A stretch of 8,654 nucleotides of DNA from an uncultured Collinsella sp. (GTDB lineage Bacteria > Actinomycetota > Coriobacteriia > Coriobacteriales > Coriobacteriaceae): the NCBI GenBank assembly GCA_902495265.1, contig CABUWR010000043.1, positions 1 through 8,654 on the forward strand. The letters are read 5' to 3'. A model generated the notes under the pieces. That model had not been told where the DNA came from and did not search any database. It saw only the letters and a list, made by a program, of their open reading frames with translations. The position numbers and the translations under genes were made by a program. This document shows, in pieces, positions 5,356 through 8,654 of the stretch. The number at the start of each line of letters is the position of its first letter. Positions within the stretch are counted from its first letter, which is position 1.

Positions 5356-8097
5356 ATGGACAAGACCGCACAGGACAGCTTGGCAAAGAAGCCCGTCGAC
5401 ATGAGGGACAGGATTCTCGAGCATCTCGAGGCCCTCACCTCTGCCGTCTCGCTCGACGACCTTGCCCGTCTGTCCACCTCCGACATCGCCGAGACGCTCA
5501 TCATCTCCAGGAGCCTGGCGAGCCAGTACCTCAACGACCTTGTTCGCGCCGGCCTTGTGGTTAAGGTGGCGGGCAGGCCTGTCCGTTATTTTCATCGCCG
5601 CGCGTTCCAGAAGCGTTTTCAGGTAAAGCTCTCTGCAAGCGAGTACGCCTCGCTCGCCGACCTCATCCAGGCGACGGGAATCGCCGATCACCGCGACTTC
5701 GCGCGTGCCGTGGGCTTCGACCTGAGCCTCAGCTCCGTTGTCGAGCAGTGCAAGGCTGCGGTTCAGTACCCTCCGTTTGGCCTACCCATCCTCTTGAGCG
5801 GCGGCGTGGGTGTCGGTAAGTCTTTCCTTTCTCGCCTTGTGTACGAGTACGGCAAGAACCAGGGCTTGCTGTCCCGCGACTCCTCCTATGTGCGCATCGA
5901 CTGCGCCGGGGTCCCGGACGCCGCCTCGTTCAACGGGCTTCTTGACGAGTCGATCGCGAAATCGCGCGGGGGTGTGGTTTTTGTCAACGGCATCGAGGCA
6001 CTCTCTCCCTCTGCGATGGAGCACTGCCTTGCGACGGCCCTCGGGCTCGATGCCTCCCAGGATGCGCCGCGCGCTCGCCTCGTTCTTTCGACGACGCTTT
6101 CCGCCGATGACCTGAAGGTTTCCTCGGCCTACAGCAAAATGCCCATCTGTGCCCGCGTCCCCTCACTCAAGGAGCGGACCCCCGAGGAGCGCGAGGATCT
6201 CATCTTGAGCTTCCTGCGTAGCGAGGGGTGCCGAATCGGTTCTGATGTGAAGATCAGCCGCGGCGCATACCGTTGCCTCGTGAACGCGGACTTTTCCGAT
6301 AACATCGCCGGCTTGCGCGCCTGCGTGACGAACTGCTGCGCCAAAGCGTTCCTCAATCGCGAGGGCGACTACGTCGTCGTTCGCCCGTATCTTCTTCCCA
6401 GCGGACTCCTCTCCTCCGCGCAGATCGATCAACAGCCCGACGATGGCGTTCTGATCGACGCGTCCCTGGATGCCGCCGAGAGCACAGGGCCGGTCGAGCA
6501 GGCGCTCGATGCCCTGTGCTCTCTCGATGAGCGATTCTGCGCCGGGGAGCTCTCTGTCTCCGAGCTCGTCTCGCAAGCTGTCTCCGCTGTGCGCGGCGTT
6601 GAGGATCACTTGATCTTCGGCCGCGGCGTTACCTCCTCGAGGTCGCGCGCCTTCGAGCGCATCGTGGGCGCGGTCCTTGCCGACGCAGGCTCTTCTTATG
6701 GCATCGAGCTTTCGAGGAAGGTCGCTTTTCTACTTGCCCAGGAGATTTGCCTGCAGTTGTGGCCGGGCATCGGCCTGGCTAAGCGAAAGTCTGCCTGTGC
6801 GGAGCAAATCTCCCATCTCCTCGGTGCCGTGACCTCCGAATTACCGTTTGCCTCGAGCGTCCCCGATCAGGTCGCCGCAGACGTGGAAGGGGCGCTGGGA
6901 ATCTCGCTCGATCACTTCACGAAGACGCTTCTGACGCTGTGCGTCGCATCGGAGTCTCGCGATGCGAAGGCCCTTCGGACGCTCTGCGTCATCTTGTCCC
7001 ACGGCTACTCAACGGCGACGAGCATCGCCGACGCGGCGAACCGTATGCTCGGCATGCATGTGTACGAGGCTGTCGACATGCCCTACGACCAGCAGCTGAA
7101 GGACATCGTCGGTCCGCTCCAGCGCCTCGTCGACCGCCATTCCTACTGCACCGGGGTCGTGTTCCTCGTCGACATGGGCTCCTTGGAGGAGGCCTATAAG
7201 GCCCTCGAGAACGTTACCGACTCCACTATCGGCGTGGTGAACAACGTCTCTACCGGTCTTGCGCTCGAGATCGGGGTCGGGCTGCTCGGCGGCAAGTCCA
7301 TCGCCGAGGTTCTTGGCGATGCGACCGCCGCGTGCGTGACGCACTGCAAGGTGATCGAGCGCATCAACCGTGAGGACGCCATCGTCTTCTGCTCCGAGTC
7401 CGGGGTCGACGCCGCGGAGAGGATACGCCAGCTCGTCTCGCAGAGCCTCCCGCGCACCATAGGCGCGCGCCTGCTCACGAGGCCCTTCAAGCAGCTCGTC
7501 GCGAACGGGTCGAATGACGCCGTTTTCTCCGAGCACCGCGTCTGCGCCGTCATCGGCACGGGAGACCCCGGGGTCGCCTCCGTCCCCTTCGTCGCCCTCG
7601 AGGACATCATGTCGACGGCGTCCGCCTCTAAGGTTGATGCCGTGTTCGGCAGGTGGCTTGACGCTTCCGAGCTCTCTTCTTTCCACGAGAAGCTGCTCTC
7701 GAACATGACGCTGCAGAACGTCATCCGCTCCATCACCATCCTCGACCCGGAGCGGCTATTCCACGAGATCGAGAGCGCCGTGCACGAGCTTCAGCGCAGG
7801 ACAGGCGAGAAGATCGGCAGCAACGCCATCATTGGGCTCTACGTCCACCTCTGCTGTCTCGTCGAGCGCCTTGTTACCAGAAACCCCATTGAGACCTACG
7901 TTGGTCAGGACCGCTTCGAGGAGGAGCGTGCCGATTTCATCGAGTCCTTCAGGCAGAGCTTCTCGAGCATCTCGACGCGCTATCGCGTAGAGGTTCCCGT
8001 AAGCGAGATCGCATATGTCTTCGACTACATAAGCGTGAGCGCCGCCCCGGCGCGAGAAGAGCGCCTCGGCTCCTCGGACCTCCTGCTCGACGAGTGA
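5356..8097 (+). CDS. LevR-type PTS-regulated transcriptional regulator (wHTH, degenerate AAA+, PRD, EIIA-Man, PRD)
   Basis: 913 residues (B. subtilis LevR is 935). Domains in order: winged helix (~16-85); AAA+ domain (~125-345); PRD1 (~380-490); EIIA-Man-like (~540-620) with H549 in LSHGYSTA; EIIB-like segment with C679 in FCSESG; and PRD2 (~770-890) with H831 in YVHLCCLVERL. H549 and H831 correspond in place to LevR H585 and H869, the published HPr- and EIIB-dependent phosphorylation sites. Walker A is intact (GGVGVGKS, K155), and PSLKERTPEERE plus NIAGL...CCAKAFL confirm the LevR family. The AAA+ core is damaged: the segment between F192 and G205 is too short to hold GAFTGA, Walker B reads VVFVNGIE instead of LFLDE, and the Arg doublet of LevR's RRIP reads SK before MPI. 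The usual PRD1 histidine region reads LLAQEIC. It probably regulates the PTS gene 123 nt downstream according to sugar flux, but not by ordinary sigma54 activation. The start is fixed by AAGGAGGT 8 nt upstream. Confidence 0.93.
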   Translation: MDKTAQDSLAKKPVDMRDRILEHLEALTSAVSLDDLARLSTSDIAETLIISRSLASQYLNDLVRAGLVVKVAGRPVRYFHRRAFQKRFQVKLSASEYASLADLIQATGIADHRDFARAVGFDLSLSSVVEQCKAAVQYPPFGLPILLSGGVGVGKSFLSRLVYEYGKNQGLLSRDSSYVRIDCAGVPDAASFNGLLDESIAKSRGGVVFVNGIEALSPSAMEHCLATALGLDASQDAPRARLVLSTTLSADDLKVSSAYSKMPICARVPSLKERTPEEREDLILSFLRSEGCRIGSDVKISRGAYRCLVNADFSDNIAGLRACVTNCCAKAFLNREGDYVVVRPYLLPSGLLSSAQIDQQPDDGVLIDASLDAAESTGPVEQALDALCSLDERFCAGELSVSELVSQAVSAVRGVEDHLIFGRGVTSSRSRAFERIVGAVLADAGSSYGIELSRKVAFLLAQEICLQLWPGIGLAKRKSACAEQISHLLGAVTSELPFASSVPDQVAADVEGALGISLDHFTKTLLTLCVASESRDAKALRTLCVILSHGYSTATSIADAANRMLGMHVYEAVDMPYDQQLKDIVGPLQRLVDRHSYCTGVVFLVDMGSLEEAYKALENVTDSTIGVVNNVSTGLALEIGVGLLGGKSIAEVLGDATAACVTHCKVIERINREDAIVFCSESGVDAAERIRQLVSQSLPRTIGARLLTRPFKQLVANGSNDAVFSEHRVCAVIGTGDPGVASVPFVALEDIMSTASASKVDAVFGRWLDASELSSFHEKLLSNMTLQNVIRSITILDPERLFHEIESAVHELQRRTGEKIGSNAIIGLYVHLCCLVERLVTRNPIETYVGQDRFEEERADFIESFRQSFSSISTRYRVEVPVSEIAYVFDYISVSAAPAREERLGSSDLLLDE

Positions 8098-8156
8098 CCT
8101 TCCCCGCGCCGCCGCAAGCTGACTGCGCGTCCTCAATAATCCGATAACCCCTTGCC

Positions 8157-8179
8157 CGGCGCGAATCCGGATAGCGCCG
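8157..8179. promoter_or_regulatory. Nested dyad upstream of the PTS IIB gene (candidate operator)
   Basis: CGGCGC (8157-8162) and GCGCCG (8174-8179) are exact complements. Inside them lies the perfect 8-bp palindrome ATCCGGAT (8165-8172), almost on the same centre. A related sequence AATCCGATA (8138-8146) precedes AATCCGGATA (8164-8173) by 26 bp, so there may be two binding sites. The 123-nt gap shows no -24/-12 (TGGC-N-TTGC) promoter and no convincing -35/-10 pair. As RNA the outer arms could also form a hairpin, but no T-run follows, so a terminator is unlikely. Confidence 0.4.
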
Positions 8180-8220
8180 AGGCAGTACCGAACGTAAAAC
8201 TTCATTTGATAGGAGCAAAC

Positions 8221-8654
8221 ATGAGTGTTGTTATGGCACGAATCGACAATCGCCTGCTTCACGGCATCATCGTGACGCAGTGGGCCCCGGTGTCGGGCGC
8301 GACCCGAGTCATGGTCATCGACGACAAGGTCGCCGGCGACGAGGTCCTGAAGTCCACTATGAGGATGGCGCGCCCCGCGGGCATGGCCGTCTCGATCATC
8401 TCCGAGCAGACCGCGCTCAAGAACTTCGCGGCGGGCAAGTATGACCGCGAGAAGGTCTTTGTCATCGCCAAGGAGCCCGAGACGATCCTTCACCTGGTCG
8501 AGTCGGGCATCGAGCTCCCGTCGCTGATCGTCGGCGGCTCGCTCGTCAAGGAGGGCGGCGTCCAGCTCACCCAGCGCGCCTATGCCTCCGCCGAGAACGT
8601 CCAGAGCTACAAGGCGCTCATCGCCCGCGGCGTCAAGGTGACGGCACAGTTCGT
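8221..8654 (+). CDS. Mannose/fructose/sorbose-family PTS EIIB subunit (3' end outside window)
   Basis: 144 codons are visible of a domain that is usually ~155-165 residues, so only the extreme C-terminus is missing. EIIB accepts phosphate from EIIA on a histidine and passes it to the incoming sugar. The site is seen as ARIDNRLLHGIIVTQW with phospho-acceptor H14. The family more often has HGQV, but an HGI/V variant is familiar in N-acetylgalactosamine/galactosamine-like IIB proteins. Further family segments are MVIDDKVAGDE, MRMARPAG and the C-terminal YKALIARGVKV. The ATG at 8221 has AGGAG 5 nt upstream. It lies 123 nt after the LevR-type regulator in the same orientation, the classic arrangement for a LevR-controlled PTS, so IIC, IID and IIA genes are expected beyond the window. 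The sugar cannot be told from this subunit; hexosamine or mannose-type sugars are the first guess. Confidence 0.93.
   Translation, partial: MSVVMARIDNRLLHGIIVTQWAPVSGATRVMVIDDKVAGDEVLKSTMRMARPAGMAVSIISEQTALKNFAAGKYDREKVFVIAKEPETILHLVESGIELPSLIVGGSLVKEGGVQLTQRAYASAENVQSYKALIARGVKVTAQF

Noticed and set aside
8098..8220. sigma54 promoter before the PTS IIB gene
   Set aside because: A TTGC occurs at 8152-8155 but no GG lies at the required distance upstream.
1..8654. CRISPR array, tRNA, rRNA or a complete insertion sequence
   Set aside because: No regularly spaced repeats, no cloverleaf-like sequence and no transposase were found on either strand.

Overview
The window looks like chromosomal DNA of a high-GC gut actinobacterium of the class Coriobacteriia, probably Collinsella or a close relative. 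This is inferred from the GC-rich third codon positions, the gene content and the style of the proteins; it was not confirmed by any search.

Layout. Positions 1-718 hold the 3' end of ychF (ATPase/ribosome-associated GTPase family) and, 11 nt further on, a small DUF1648 membrane protein, apparently in one operon. Positions 728-1412 hold a divergent pair: a 129-aa protein on the minus strand that resembles the C-terminal part of a HAD phosphatase without its catalytic acids, and a 72-aa XRE-type regulator on the plus strand. A perfect 24-bp palindrome lies between them. Positions 1413-1733 carry no convincing gene but hold a 244-bp MITE-like element with imperfect terminal inverted repeats. 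A type I L-asparaginase (minus, 1734-2747) is divergent from guaA (plus, 3015-4613), which ends in a strong intrinsic terminator.

Positions 4675-5329 are a patch of debris: a short dispersed-type inverted repeat, a 55-codon minus-strand ORF of unknown nature, and a plus-strand remnant resembling MTA/SAH nucleosidase (Pfs). Positions 5356-8097 encode a 913-aa LevR-type PTS regulator. It is followed by the start of a mannose-family PTS IIB gene (8221 to the window end), presumably the first gene of the sugar PTS operon it controls.

The main point of interest is the LevR-type protein. Its phosphorylation inputs are kept: a EIIA-Man histidine (H549), a EIIB-like cysteine (C679) and a PRD2 histidine (H831). 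Its central AAA+ domain, however, has lost the GAFTGA loop, the Walker B acidic residues and the Arg doublet that corresponds to LevR's RRIP segment, while Walker A is intact. No -24/-12 promoter is visible before the PTS gene. This fits a sigma54 activator rebuilt to work without sigma54, in a phylum generally held to lack RpoN. Palindromes at its own ribosome binding site and before the PTS gene are candidate sites for its action. The XRE/pseudo-HAD pair with its shared palindrome is the second locus worth following.
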